Below are positions 1 through 11,066 of a stretch of DNA of 64,000 nucleotides, piece after piece. The stretch is from positions 64,572,148-64,636,147 of the forward strand of contig CM062296.1 of assembly GCA_031216915.1 (NCBI GenBank), given 5' to 3'. Source of the stretch: Pictodentalium vernedei (lineage: Eukaryota; Mollusca; Scaphopoda; Dentaliida; Dentaliidae). The notes under the pieces were generated by a model, which worked only from the letters and a program-made list of their open reading frames with translations, did no database searches and was not told where the DNA came from. The position numbers and the translations under genes are program-made. Position 1 is the first letter of the stretch; every line of letters starts with the position of its first letter.

Positions 1-168
1 GGCTCAGGTGATTCTGTGCATCATATTCTTTATTACCCGGCCCCACTCCCACTAGATATTACTGTTGCCCCTACATGTAACTTAGATTTCCTGGCTAAGC
101 ACCAGTATATAGTGGTAAACCAACATCAAATTGTGCGCTTATGTCCAGTCGCTAACATACTGGAATAG
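1..168 (+). CDS. C-terminal coding fragment of an unidentified gene, cut by window edge
   Basis: Frame 1 is open from the first base to a TAG stop ending at 168 and gives 55 residues with no start. The composition is protein-like, with no low complexity and a hydrophobic YIVV stretch in the second half, so it could be a last exon. A short C-terminal segment with a Tyr-Ile-Val core near the stop faintly recalls the ends of some ADP-ribosyltransferase domains, but this is too weak to name it. The AT-rich sequence that follows suits a 3' UTR. It could equally be a chance open frame. Confidence 0.28.
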   Translation, partial: GSGDSVHHILYYPAPLPLDITVAPTCNLDFLAKHQYIVVNQHQIVRLCPVANILE

Positions 169-474
169 TATAATGTGCTTTGTCAGAAACTTGATCAAGT
201 ATTGATGACAAACAGCAATTTTCATTACCAGTACCTGGTGCCAGTAATAAAATAAGATTTGCAAATATCACCCTGCGTTTTTTCAGCTATTAACAAAGAT
301 AAAATTGTGCGCTTCATGAAAATTATTTCGTTACTACCTGTTAAAAATTACTGTTTCTTGTTTTGCTCTCTTAGAAAAAGAAATAACTCCTTTTCTGGCG
401 GGCATACTAAACACCAAGGCAAACCGAGGGATACCAAGGTGAATGAAAACTGGAGAGTCTAAACGGGCATGAGG
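169..474. other. Non-coding stretch before the first SINE
   Basis: AT-rich sequence with no recognisable repeat. A 67-codon open frame at 259-462 has no domain and I do not treat it as a gene. Confidence 0.4.
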
Positions 475-485
475 TGGTGTGTTCT

Positions 486-839
486 TTTTATTATTTATTT
501 ATTGGTGTTTAAGGTCACATTTATCTGCACAACAGCTTATTGTGACCATGGCAGTTTTATGGATGGAGGAAACTAGAGTACCCCAGGAGAACCACTGAGC
601 AATGGCAAGCAACTGTGAGCTCCCCAACATACTACACAAGCTGGGTTAGCCTTGTTCGAAGACAGGTGCACCAAGAACATGCAGTATGCCTTAGTACACA
701 GCATACCTTGCCCCCACATGGGTAGTGGGGGTGAAGTGTCTTGCCCAATGACACAAAGCTGTTGCCGCAGGTGGATTTGAACCGAGGATCTCTCGTCTTG
801 CAGTCTGCACCTCTACCTACTGAGCTAATGCACCCCTGA
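486..839 (-). mobile_element. tRNA-derived SINE, near full length
   Basis: Read on the minus strand, the element starts at 839 with a tRNA-like head. It has an A-box-like TTAGCTCAGTAGG and a B-box-like GGTTCAAATCC, which would form an internal RNA polymerase III promoter. A central body follows, and the element ends in an (AATA)n tail, seen on the plus strand as TTATTTATTTATT. It is flanked by TGGTGTGTTCT (475-485) and TGGTGTATTCT (840-850), an 11-bp target duplication with one mismatch. The body contains the block read on the plus strand as GGAGTACCCGGAGAGAACC in better-kept copies, which is shared by all SINEs in this window. Mobilisation would depend on a partner LINE. Confidence 0.85.
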
Positions 840-1014
840 TGGTGTATTCTGATTATGTGAATAGATTTAAGCAGTATAAGTATGTGATTGGTTTTAATGC
901 CATATTTGAGAATTATGGGCACTGAAGTAATAAGAGTGCACTGAAAAATCTTCCCTTTGGTATTTAGTAGGTAGCTTGGTAATGGTAAAGTGACTTCACC
1001 TCAGTAAGCAACAG

Positions 1015-2560
1015 TGTGAAAGCCGGCAGCCATCTTTAATTTCGGGCCGCACCCAAAAACACTTGTTCTCATCCCAAGGTGATAACAAAGGTACCCAAGA
1101 AGTTTCATGAAGATCGGTTCATAAATACAGCCTCCAGCCTTAGCGTATTGACATGTGCACTTACAGTGTATAAGAAGCACTGAATAAATCAAAGGTCATC
1201 TAATTTGCATAATTTCTGCAAGAGAAAAAAACCTGTATTATACAGTATTTTTTTTGTGATGTATTCCATGTTACTAAACATTCATACAAAAATTTATTCA
1301 AATCAGAACTTTCATACAGAAGTTCTGTACAAAAAACTGATTGCACTAATTTTGGTACAAAATGGCTGCTAGTGGCCATCTTGAATTTCGAACTGCATCC
1401 AAAAACACTCACTCTCATTATAACCGGTGATAACCGAGGTATACAAGACGTTTCGTAAAGATTGGTTCATAAATACGGGCTCCAGCCTGAGCCGTATAGA
1501 AGTTGTGTACAAAAAACTGATTGTATCTAATTTTGGTACAAAATGGCCTCTGGCAGCCATCTTGAATTTTGGATCGCACCCCAAAACACTCATTCTCGTC
1601 CCTAGGTGATAACAAAGGTACCCAAGAAGCTAGGTGAAGATCGGTTCATAAATACAGCCCCTAGCGCGAGCCGTATTGACATGTGTACTTACTGTGTATA
1701 AGTAGTACTGAATAAATCAAAGTTTGTCTAATTTGCATAATTTCTGTACAAGAAAAAAACCTGTATTTTATGTGATGTATTCCATGTTACTAAACGATCA
1801 TACACAAATTTATTCAAATCAGAACTTTCATACAGAAGTTCTGTACAAAAAGCTGATTGCAGTAATTTCATTTTCAGTACAAAATAGCTGCCAGCGGCCA
1901 TCTAGAATTTTGGACTCCCCCCAAAAACACTCATTCTAACCCCATAGTGATAACAAAGGTACCCAAGAAATTTTGTAAAGATCGATTCATAAATACGGCC
2001 TCTAGCCCAAGTTGTACAGAAGTTCTGTACAAAAAACTGATTATACCTAATTTCGGTACAAAATGGCCACTGGTAGCCATATTGAATTTTGGACCATACC
2101 CAAAAACACTCATTCTCATCCCAAGGTGATAGCAAAGGTACCCAAGAAGTTTCATGAAGATCAGTTCATAAATACAGCCTAGCCCGAGCCGTATTGGCAT
2201 GTGCACTTACTGGCTATACATGTAAGTAGCACTGAATAAATTAAAGTTCATCTAATTTGCATAATTTCAGCACGAGAAAAAAACCTGTATTATATGTGAT
2301 GTACTCCATGTTACTAAACATTCATACAAAAATTTGTTCAAATCAGAACTTTCATACAGAAGTTCTGTACAAAAAACTGATTGCAGTAATTTCTGTACAA
2401 AATGGCTGCTGGAGGCCATCTTGCATTTTGGACCGCACCCAAAAACACTCGTTCTCGTCCGACGTGATAACAAAGGTACTCAAAAAGTTTCGTAAAGATC
2501 GGTTCATAAATACAACCTCTAGCCCGAGTCGTATTGAATTGTTGTTCCCAAACAGACGGA
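1015..2560. repeat. Higher-order tandem repeat, about 525-bp unit, three copies
   Basis: The block GCCATCTTGAATTT, with variants, recurs near 1032, 1378, 1558, 1900, 2086 and 2416. The spacing alternates between about 345 and 180 bp. The true period is therefore about 525 bp, made of two diverged half-units of unequal length. Shared segments include CCCAAAAACACTC, GATAACAAAGGTACCCAAGA, GATCGGTTCATAAAT and ACAGAAGTTCTGTACAAAA. Short open frames on both strands follow the repeat and show no protein family, so I do not call genes here. Confidence 0.85.
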
Positions 2561-2600
2561 AGCCCGAGTCGTATTGAATTGTTGTTCCCAAACAGACGGA
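2521..2600. repeat. Perfect 40-bp tandem duplication at the end of the array
   Basis: The 40 bases at 2521-2560, starting AGCCCGAGTCGTATTG, are repeated exactly at 2561-2600. The first half of the unit is higher-order-array sequence and the second half is not, so the duplication spans the array edge. Exact identity indicates a recent event or an assembly slip. Confidence 0.9.
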
Positions 2601-3290
2601 CAACGGGCTATGACACAACCTTAAATATGACTTTCTCAAAGCTGAGCTAAAAATGGGGAGTCTCCAGAGTATCACAAAACAAAAACCTATTTTGTAAAGG
2701 ACTCCCCCTTTCAAGGACAATGGGACAGCATTGGCATTCACCACCATGCTGTCTTGAGGCTGCATCTTGAATTCCTGTGTTTGTTGTTCTTATGAAATAT
2801 TATTTTATTATTATCAATTATGGTACAAATATGGTACTGATAACACACTTTCAGGATCCGCTGATGTCTGATGGTGACTGTGTGTCAGTGTGTGAGATGT
2901 ACATATACTATACACCACATCCTTCATTTTGCTATATAATTTGTGTAAATTTATTTGGAATTTATAGAATTTCAGACTTGGAAATTTCATAGTATTGTTT
3001 TTTGCCTTAGTTATGGTGCTTTATAAGTAATGGGTAATTTAGTTTGAAAAAAGGGGTTCATGAAGATTCAGTCACAGGAAGATTCAGCCCTCATACTTTT
3101 TCTTAGAATATTCGGTCTCAGTCGTGGTCGAATGTCATCACCCCTTGAGGTCAAATCCTCACAGAATTTTTTTTTTTTTTAAATATTCTATGCATTTTTT
3201 CTATTGTTTTATGTTAAGGATTTATGATTACTAATTATGACAAAATTACAAGTGCGATATGAAACAAACCTTAATGAAGCTGGAACAAAA
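2601..3290. other. Unique-looking non-coding sequence
   Basis: I see no gene or recognised repeat. There is a T run near 3168-3180. Confidence 0.4.
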
Positions 3291-3304
3291 AAAACCTTCC
3301 CAAA

Positions 3305-3578
3305 ACAAGCTTTGAGAGGTTCTCAGCTCGAATCCCAATTGCGGCAACTGAAATAAGGCGTACTGCACATCGATGGTGCACTTGTCTTCAACCAATGCTA
3401 ACCCTGCTTGCTTGGAGTTACAATGTTGAGAAGCTGACAGTTGCTTGTCATTGTTGCTCGGTAGTTCTCTCTGGGTGCTCTGGCTGGGTTCCTCCCCCAG
3501 TAAAACTGTTGGGTGGCCCTGGCTGTAAAAATTGTTGTTAAACCCAGTAAATAAAGAAATCAAATTTGCTGAATCCAA
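3305..3578 (+). mobile_element. SINE, diverged copy
   Basis: Plus-strand copy of the SINE family. It begins near a degenerate B-box (GCTCGAATCCC). It contains the shared GGTGCACTTGTCTTCAACC and GTTCTCTCTGGG blocks, and ends in an AGTAAATAAAGAAA tail. Divergence from the younger copies marks it as old. Confidence 0.7.
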
Positions 3579-3681
3579 GACCTTTGAATGATGGTTTTGA
3601 TTGGGGTGTGTGTGTGTGGGGGGGGGGGGGGGGGCTGTTATACAGTTGTGCCCACTTAATTGGATATATCTTAATTGTATA

Positions 3682-3981
3682 CAGTTGAAACTAGAAGTCC
3701 TGTCCGAATTGTGCGCTTATCTAGGCTTAATTGCACGCAATTGCCATATCGAATGGCATCCAAAGCATGGCAGGTTCTCCTGATTACTCATAGTAAACAC
3801 AGGCAATGTTTCTGCCAATGGACCTCCGGGTTACCCGGAGGTCCATTGGCTGAAACATTGCTTGTGCACAGGCCATATGTACAGAATATGATAGCCTTAC
3901 TATGGTCATAACGCGTAGATTAACGCGCAAATCGACGTGCTATTTGTGCGCATTTCATGTTAGGACTTCTAGTTTTAACTG
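3682..3981. mobile_element. Tc1/mariner-like palindromic MITE (copy 1)
   Basis: The ends are CAGTTGAAACTAGAAGTCCT and its inverted complement, flanked by TA on both sides. The centre holds a perfect hairpin (CAATGGACCTCCGGG and complement, about 3819-3855). A second copy lies at 40561-40874 with the same ends and centre. CAGT termini and TA duplication point to Tc1/mariner mobilisation. Confidence 0.85.
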
Positions 3982-4180
3982 TATCCCTGTTAATAGAATA
4001 TAATTTCCCAACACAAAACCATTTACCTCCAGTACAAATTTGACCTGGTAATTGAATATAGGTTATAGAGTAATCTCCTGTTAATTGAGTAAAAAATCTT
4101 GTAACATGTTGAGAAATTGCCCTGACTCTTCCCAGTTTTCCTTTGGTTATAGACCAATTTGGCCTCAGTACATTCAATAC

Positions 4181-4254
4181 AGGCATTTAATCTATTATAT
4201 CTTGTTTGACAGAGCTCATGGAGCTCTGTCAAACAAAATATAATAGAATAAATG
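4181..4254. repeat. Hairpin within the pogo-like element
   Basis: The arms CTTGTTTGACAGAGCTC and its complement meet at an ATG centre near 4220. Weaker pairing extends outward through TCTATTATAT. Confidence 0.75.
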
Positions 4255-4479
4255 CTAAGTTTATCTCTGGAATACAGGAAAGTGACACAATCCCTGTTAA
4301 TTGAATATTCCTGCTAATTGAATAATGTTATTGGCAAAGTGGCTCTTCAATTAACAGGGTTCCACTGTACAGCAAAAACAAATATCACAAACTAATAATG
4401 AAACTATCTACTTGTGAAATTTTCATGTGGTCATTCTACAAAATGTTTTAGCTGGTACTATACAGTTTTGAAGGTTAAA

Positions 4480-4795
4480 GGGCTCAGTACTTAGAGGTGA
4501 AGGCTGTAAGCCAAAGGGTCCTCTATCAAATACCACCTGTGGCAACCACTTTGTTTCCTTGGGCAATACACTTCATTCCCACTGCCCACGTAGTGCCATT
4601 GCGTACCAAGGCATACTGCATGTCAATCGTACACTTGTCTTCAACCAATGCTAACCCAGCGTGTGTGCTGTTTGTACGTTAGATGTTTGTAATTGCTCTG
4701 TGGTTCTCTCTGGCTTTTCCCACCTGTAAAACTGTCCGACATGAAGTGACCCTGGCTATCGAAGTGTCATTAAACCCCAATAAATAAATCAATAA
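4480..4795 (+). mobile_element. SINE, old copy
   Basis: Plus-strand copy with degenerate head, the shared ACACTTGTCTTCAACCAATG and GGTTCTCTCTGG blocks and the tail CCAATAAATAAATCAATAA. More than one internal deletion is apparent when it is set against the copy at 24852. Confidence 0.7.
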
Positions 4796-4919
4796 GAATC
4801 ATGTGTCCCTATTCTGGAGAACAGTTTGGGGCAAATTGCCAAAGGATGGTTTGGGTTAGATTAGTATCCAGTTTGGGTCAAATTGTTGGAGGACAGTTTG
4901 GATGCAATTCTCACGAATT

Positions 4920-5850
4920 CCAGTCACTTTGGCCCCAAGTCATTTTGGCCCCAGTCATTACAGCCTCAGGTAAATTCAGCCCCCAATATACCAGGTCATT
5001 TCGGCCTCTTTAAATATTTTCAAATATTGTTTGAATTTTAACATTTTTCTATTTAATTTTTTTTCAACATATATATCTCTCAATTAGATATTCAGGTATA
5101 CATGATATACGTCTAGTAGATTTTCTTTCATGATGAATAAATAAAAGAAAAGTTTCAGCATGTCGAAGATGCACATGGACTATGTGGGATTTGAAATCAC
5201 TTGTGACCTGAATAATTTTATTTGCTTATGAATCTATGAGAGCCGGAAGCGAGGGTAAGTAATGTGATTTGGTTTGAGTATACGCCTTGGAAGTGGGGCA
5301 CTGGGATCAGACCCCCGTGGACATCGAACTGGAAAGGGACTAGGAATTGAACATAACTGCAATGATTCTGCTCTGTGTTTTAGAAAATGTGGACATATTT
5401 ATGGTAGTATCAAAGTCGCAGTTTGGTGGTTGTTTCAGAAAAGAAAAAAGAAAAAGAAACCCTGTGAACCTCAAACTGGAAGGTGACTAGGAATTGTGTA
5501 TAACAATATGAATAAATGACTGCATATTCCGGTACTTTGCAAAATTTCAAAGTGAAATAATTTCTCTTACTTATACAGATAGCATCTTAAATGTATGTAA
5601 AATTGAACACATGGATCATTTTTAATGTCATGTATAACTGTTCTGTTCACTGTGTAAATACAAATAACTGAACATTACTTAATAAAGGTAATTACCCGTT
5701 ATTTCTAAACATGAACTATGCACTGATCTTTATAGATCTCTACACTTAAAATGGTGCCGAAATGACCAAGGGACCAAAGTGACTAGGACAGAGATGACTT
5801 TGAGGTCGAATTGACCAGAGGACGAAATGACTTGGAGCCGAAGTGATTGG
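4920..5850. mobile_element. Non-autonomous element with motif-rich terminal inverted repeats
   Basis: The left end CCAGTCACTTTGGCCCCAAG matches the complement of the right end (GACTTGGAGCCGAAGTGATTGG, ending at 5850). Both ends consist of a degenerate 16-20-bp motif of the type AAGTCATTTTGGCCC, repeated several times inward. The interior is AT-rich and encodes nothing recognisable. Superfamily is unknown and the target duplication is not clear. The plan is shared with the element at 18853-19767. Confidence 0.6.
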
Positions 5851-6640
5851 ATATCATTCTGACAGATGAGAGACGTTAATTAGGCACTATTACAGAACAC
5901 ATTGAATGTGAATTTACTGCAGAGATAATTGCTCGACAATATATTATATTAATATTTTTTCAATAAATGTCGAACAATCTATTAATATTTTTTTTAAGAA
6001 TTATTTCCAGGAGTTAAAACGAATATCGTAGTGTATCTAAAATATCCTAACAGATGTGTACTGCTTTTCTTTTGGATGATTCTTCCCTGGGCCTTGTTCT
6101 CCCCACGCTGAAGATTCCCCCAGTTCCCAAAAAAAGATGACATGCCATTTTCAATGGCGGTAAATATCCAAAAGGGTTATTATTTGCCATTTTTTAGTTT
6201 TTGAAACTACGAAGCACTGTTCAGAAATACAGATGCACCAAAAAGTAACACATTATTACTTTGTTTTGGTTTCTAACGGGACTGAAAGCAACCTGTCAGT
6301 ATCACTTTTTCGAATTACACCCATTTCGTCTGCTAACCAAATCGTCCGCTGCAATTTTACCCAAGTCGTCCTCTACAATTATACCCATCACGTCCGAAAC
6401 TCGTTCGCTGGGGGAAAGTATTCAAGTATTGCATTTTGAATCATTTTTTATTTATATAATAATTTTATTGCATAATTTATTGTATATTACCTATTGTATT
6501 ATATCTTAATGTACCTCCATTGCAATATATCTTAATGTACCTCCTTGCATTAAATTTCATATATGTGTATGAAATTCTGAAAACAGAAATATCAGAACAA
6601 AATAAACTATCCAGCCATCTAATAAATTTTAATTACTGTT
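5851..6640. other. AT-rich non-coding sequence with one motif block
   Basis: At about 6285-6415 a degenerate motif of the form ACCCATTTCGTCTGCTAACC repeats roughly four times. It resembles one end of an element like those at 4920 and 18853, but I did not find the partner end. No gene is seen. Confidence 0.4.
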
Positions 6641-6699
6641 TATTCAATGGAGTACCAATAAAAATTATATTATTACAGTAAAAGTTCTTAAAGTATATG

Positions 6700-7205
6700 T
6701 ACGTTATATTAAGTTCCACAACATAATCTTATAATTTTGCAATTTTTCATTGAAGAGCTCCACCGGCACCTTACAGTGAATAATTGCAAAATTATTAGCA
6801 TAAGTATTATAAGAATTAATTATATTAAGAAATGCAACAAAATTTGTTATATTAAGTTCTGCAACATAATCTTATAATTTTGCAAGTATTCATTGAGGCG
6901 CACCGTCGCTTTACAATGAATAATAGCAAAATTATTAACAAATGTATTATAAGAATTAATTATATTAAGAAACGCATCAAAATTTATGGTTTATTAAATT
7001 CTGCAACATAATCTTATAATTTTGCAATTATTCTTGGAAGAGCATCACCGGTGCTTTACAATGAATAATCACAAAATTATTAGCAAATGTATTATAGGAA
7101 TTAATAATATTAAGAAACGCATCAAAACGTGTTATAATTATATTAAGAAATGCATCCAAACTTGTTATATTAAGTTCCATAACATAATCTTATAATTTTG
7201 CAATT
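6700..7205. repeat. AT-rich tandem array, about 142-bp unit, 3-4 copies
   Basis: The block CATAATCTTATAATTTTGCA recurs near 6723, 6865, 7006 and 7183, so the period is about 142 bp with one longer unit. Each unit carries an imperfect inverted repeat, TTTTGCAATTATTCATTG against CAATGAATAATTGCAAAA, around a GC-richer loop with CACCGGTGC. Each copy could therefore fold into a hairpin. Confidence 0.85.
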
Positions 7206-8199
7206 ATTCCAGGGGGAGGGGGTCCTGGGGGGGGGACCAAAAATTTGCAAGACGTGATGTGGGGGTGGGTGAGTCTCTTGAGTGCACCAAAAATGTGCAT
7301 TTCCAACTTGTGCAATTTTTTAAAAACATATCAATATATCAGCCAATATATGACATCATTTGTGTTTCAAACCTTAAAGATGATGTTGTACATCACACTC
7401 TTAACATAAATACAACATCAGGAGGCTTTATTTGTGAGAATATTGGGCTTGATCTGGGGAAATGTCACACGTTAGTAGGGGTGGGTGTCGTGTTCGAAAT
7501 GTATCAAATGTGCAGACATATTTTCCTTGACAAGCGGACGACTCGGCTTGCGCTGCGGACGAAACGTCCGTATACCCTTTTTTCAAGCAAACTTTTCCTT
7601 ACTTTTACAACACCTTAACATTCGTATAATTCAACAACTGAGTTTCTGTTCATCTTGATATTTCACGAGATACGTGTCAATGCATATCTGTATACAATCG
7701 CACCAATATAACAACGATTATCAGTTATATTATCGGTTATATGTACGTTTTTTTTCGATTGAGGTTATCACTGGTAGACAAGCTGCAACGAAATCAGGAC
7801 TGAGAGTTCCATCTGAAATGACGAGATCATCAGCTGAGCATATTGACAAACCTCCAGGGCAGAAGGACAGAACTCGAGTAATAATAGTAACACTTTGGCC
7901 GGCCGCTGATTTGTTGCGGTTCTCGGTTGAGAAGGCCTGGTTACCCCTGAAGTGTAGATATGTAGGCCAATGTATCAGGCAAAGCTTTGAGGCGAAACAA
8001 AAAACATTTGATTCCCAGAGGGGGACAGGCCAATTGCAATTGCATGGGCAATTCGACACTGGAAGTTACGTGGTTTTTTCACTGAAATTTACTGTCCACT
8101 TCAAAAATCACATTGACGGCTATAGAGAATTCTGTTCTGGAACACATTTATCTGACTGGGTATGTGGAACCCTTTGCGGGCCTACGGCCCGCTTGGGGT
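7206..8199. other. Unassigned region with long but unrecognised open frames
   Basis: G-rich runs near 7205-7240 are followed by open frames of 119 codons (7259-7618) and 179 codons (7674-8213) on the plus strand. The second frame runs into repeat DNA after about 8160, and neither shows a known domain, signal peptide or splice context. They may be chance frames or decayed exons. Confidence 0.3.
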
Positions 8200-8833
8200 T
8201 CCTATTAACTTAGTGCAATATGAGGAATATTTTTTTTAAAAAAATCTTTTTCAGATCCACCAGTCAGAATGGCTATCATATTTGGCTTACATCTCTAGGG
8301 AGGTTGGGGGGGGGGGGCAAATTCAAGTCTGTTCAAACTGGTTCCCTGGGTTAATATTTGGGCTCCCTATGGTAGCCCAAATTTGAACTTAGTGCAATCC
8401 GAAAAACAATTATATAAAATTGTTCTTCTTCTTCAGATCAAACGGTCGGAATGCTTTCATATTTCGTGTACAATATCTCTTGGGAAGTCGGATTCAACTT
8501 TGTTCAAATCGAGAGCCTGGGTTAATATTTGGGCTCCCTATGGGAGTCGGAATTGGTCATGTAGCTGAAGAATTAGAAAATTTGTGTTCAGTACACTCTA
8601 GGGGTGTGTAACTAAGATTAATCTGCGTAGGTTGTATCAAGGGGCTTCACATTTTACATTATGATCAACTGAAGAAAAGGTTTGATGCTCGACTATTTTT
8701 GTCACTCCTGAGCGGCTCCAGGATTTACTATGTATCCTATGGAGATAGATTTCTTAATGTAGACTCATTCTTGGACTCTGTTTATATCATGTTCTGTTCA
8801 AGGCGAGCGCTTCAGGTCCCGTAGGGCCTCTTG
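8200..8833 (+). repeat. Partial copy of the repeat family ending in GGGCCTCTTGTTT
   Basis: Contains two diverged internal units (near 8215 and 8395), with AACTTAGTGCAAT, CTTCAGATC, TTGTTCAAA and TTAATATTTGGGCTCCCTAT. It ends in GGGCCTCTTGTTT near 8833. The same units and the same end occur in the longer element at 33142-34357, so this is a shorter member of that family. Confidence 0.75.
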
Positions 8834-9220
8834 TTTATTTTATTTTCTATTTTTGTAATTAATTCTTTTCCATAAAAAGCTCATGTTCTTAGTTTGTTTT
8901 GTTTTATGTTTTAGGCCTCATAATCTACAGAATAGCATCAGAGGTGGTGTATTTTGTCCCTAGAGTTCAAGAAGGCCTTGTAATGCTAAAGCATTGCAAA
9001 GCCAAGTTGCACTCAAAGGATAAATATTTCAAGCGTATTAACATGGGTAAAATATCAGACAAAAACCATTTATTTTTTAAAGTTCGGATAGGTTATAAAA
9101 AGTGAGCGTGCGGCAGCCAACGGGGCCATGTGTGTGTGTGGGGGGGGGGGGGGCGAGGGGGGGGGCCAGAAACAGATTGTTTACTTTTGTAGGTCTTATA
9201 TACAGTATTTTTATCTTCAG
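8834..9220. other. Non-coding sequence, possible unassigned exon
   Basis: A 68-codon frame (8899-9105) follows a pyrimidine-rich TTTTGTTTTATGTTTTAG, which could be a splice acceptor. The peptide is basic and has no recognised domain. A G-rich run follows at 9140-9165. Confidence 0.25.
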
Positions 9221-9234
9221 AATCACGATTCTCG

Positions 9235-9313
<79 letters not shown>

Positions 9314-9614
9314 TTAATATTTAACGATACTTTAACGGCCAAAGTCATGTCGTGTCAGTGACAGTTTTACGGGTGGAAAAAACCAGAGTACCCGGAGAGA
9401 ATCACCGAGCAACAACAAGCAGCTGCTAGCTCCCCAACATCGTAACTCCATACTGTAGCACAGACAGGGTTAGATTCGATGAAGACATGCGCACCTTCGA
9501 CGTGCAGTACGCCTTAGTACACGGCGTCATCGTGCCCCCATGTGGACAATCGGTGTTAAGTGCCTTGCCCAATGACACAACGCGGGAGTCCGCATCGATC
9601 GCCCAGACGGTCAC
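9235..9614 (-). mobile_element. SINE with 13-bp target duplication and long ATTT tail
   Basis: Flanked by perfect copies of ATCACGATTCTCG at 9222-9234 and 9615-9627. Read on the minus strand, the head at 9614 begins GACCGTCTGGGCGATCG, which looks like the 5' part of a tRNA. The standard SINE body follows. The tail is about 80 bp of (AAAT)n, seen as TTTA repeats at 9236-9316. The perfect duplication and long clean tail suggest a young insertion. Confidence 0.9.
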
Positions 9615-9773
9615 ATCACGATTCTCGAGTTGTATTGGTATTTGTCTTTGTTCCACAGTGATACTCACATCAGAGTTATCAACCATGTTGAAAGTTAGAT
9701 CTGGGATAACAAGATGATGTCTATTATTTGATACCGTGATTGCTGTGAGTGATATTCTTCTTCAAAATATCAT

Positions 9774-10229
9774 CAGGGACCGATCAGGACTATTTAAAAC
9801 ACGCTCTTGCCTCGGAGCCTATTTTTTCAATTCATGCGCCAGATTTCAATTTACGGAGTCACACTGCTGTTTGTAACACACACAGCAAGTGTGTAATAGC
9901 TCTCATCATTTTCATTTAGTACACTATAGCAAACATTAATCTTCACTGTGGTTTCTAGGCAGCCAAGACTTGATCAGAAACCACAGTGAAGATTAATGCT
10001 TGATAATTAAGACTTGAAGTATTAACTTAAGCACTCTACAACAATGATAAATGATAATCATATATATAATATATGTAAGAGTGTCTCTCTCGATTATCCA
10101 TCGAAAGAATATCAAAATATGATCTGAGAAGTTACGCGCCAACTGAGAAGCCTATTTCTGAGATTTAAGAGCCAGGTCCTGATGTTTCAGAACCAAATAC
10201 GCACTGGCGCATGCCCAGGTCGGTCCCTG
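9774..10229. mobile_element. Non-autonomous DNA transposon, CAGGGACCG ends, 6-bp duplication
   Basis: The left end CAGGGACCGATCAGG is matched by the complement of GGTCGGTCCCTG at the right. TATCAT lies directly outside both ends (9768-9773 and 10230-10235). A perfect inner hairpin, CATTAATCTTCACTGTGG and complement, lies at 9937-10003. The ends look hAT-like but the 6-bp duplication does not fit hAT's 8 bp, so the superfamily is left open. There is no coding. Confidence 0.7.
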
Positions 10230-10409
10230 TATCATACTCATTCACTTAATTCAAGTTATACCCTGGTTCTGTTATATCTTGGGGGAAATGCAAACAACTT
10301 GAAATACACGGTAGAACAATAGACTAGGTGTTCAAATAAAGTCACTTGGATATCTCTGATCTATTGAGTGCACTTGAGTCCGTGCGCTTTGCTGAATGTC
10401 CAAAGGACC

Positions 10410-11057
10410 GGGACACACTAAAAAGTGTAGTGCGTGTCCGTGTCCGTGTCGGAGAAAAAGTGTAGTCGGGAATTAAATAATCATTTTCTCATTTATTTGT
10501 TGGTTGTTTTCTATCAAATTTGGAAAGTATACTCAGGGAAAGTTACGAAATATATATGCCAAAAGAGAAGTTTGTACGATGTTATTTTACGATGTTTCAG
10601 GGAGATAGGATGCCGTGTGTGATATATGGGGTGTCTGGTTATCCTTCTGGAATTTCAGATACTTCTATATCCATTATGTCCTGTATTTATCCAATAAAAT
10701 ATTGAAAATTAAATTAATCGTTGTTTCTTTCATCTACATCCCATTAATCTCCTCATAATCATAAAAAGAACGAGGATAATCAGCCCGCCTCGCTGTGTCA
10801 ACACAGCGTAAACCAATTAATCAGCTAACACGACGCCGATTCAGCTACACTTTTTAGTGTGTTTGAAAGAGAAAATGTCTTCTAACATCGTAAAATAAGA
10901 TCGTACAACCTTCTCTTTTGGCATATATATTTCGTACCGTCCCCAGAGTATACTTTCTAAATTTCATAGAAAATAACCATAAAATAAAAGAGAAAATGAT
11001 AATTTAATTCCCGACTACACTTTTTCTCCGACACGGACAACACTTTTTAGTGTGTCC
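10410..11057. mobile_element. Foldback element with 9-bp target duplication (MULE-like)
   Basis: The arms at about 10410-10610 and 10860-11057 are inverted complements over roughly 200 bp, and begin GGACACACTAAAAAGTGT. CAAAGGACC occurs immediately outside both ends (10401-10409 and 11058-11066). Long inverted arms with a 9-bp duplication are the hallmark of Mutator-like elements. The roughly 250-bp loop encodes nothing recognised. Confidence 0.8.
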
Positions 11058-11066
11058 CAAAGGACC

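Larger units (their letters stand above)
3643..4367. mobile_element. pogo/Tigger-like MITE, split by a later MITE
   Basis: The left end is TA|CAGTTGTGCCCACTTAATTGGA. The right end, on the opposite strand, reads CAGTGGAACCCTGTTAATTG and is also followed by TA. TA target duplication, a CAGT-type start and internal TTAATTGAAT blocks fit a pogo/Tigger-type non-autonomous element. Removing the 300-bp insertion at 3682-3981 leaves about 425 bp. No transposase is encoded. Confidence 0.65.

Noticed and set aside
1001..2765. Several overlapping minus-strand frames with recurrent MSVFGC/KFKMA-like peptides
   Set aside because: They are the same DNA repeat translated again and again. The peptide similarity follows the tandem units and both strands are open.
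9102..9361. Frames with repeated LFIY residues
   Set aside because: They are translations of the ATTT microsatellite that forms a SINE tail.
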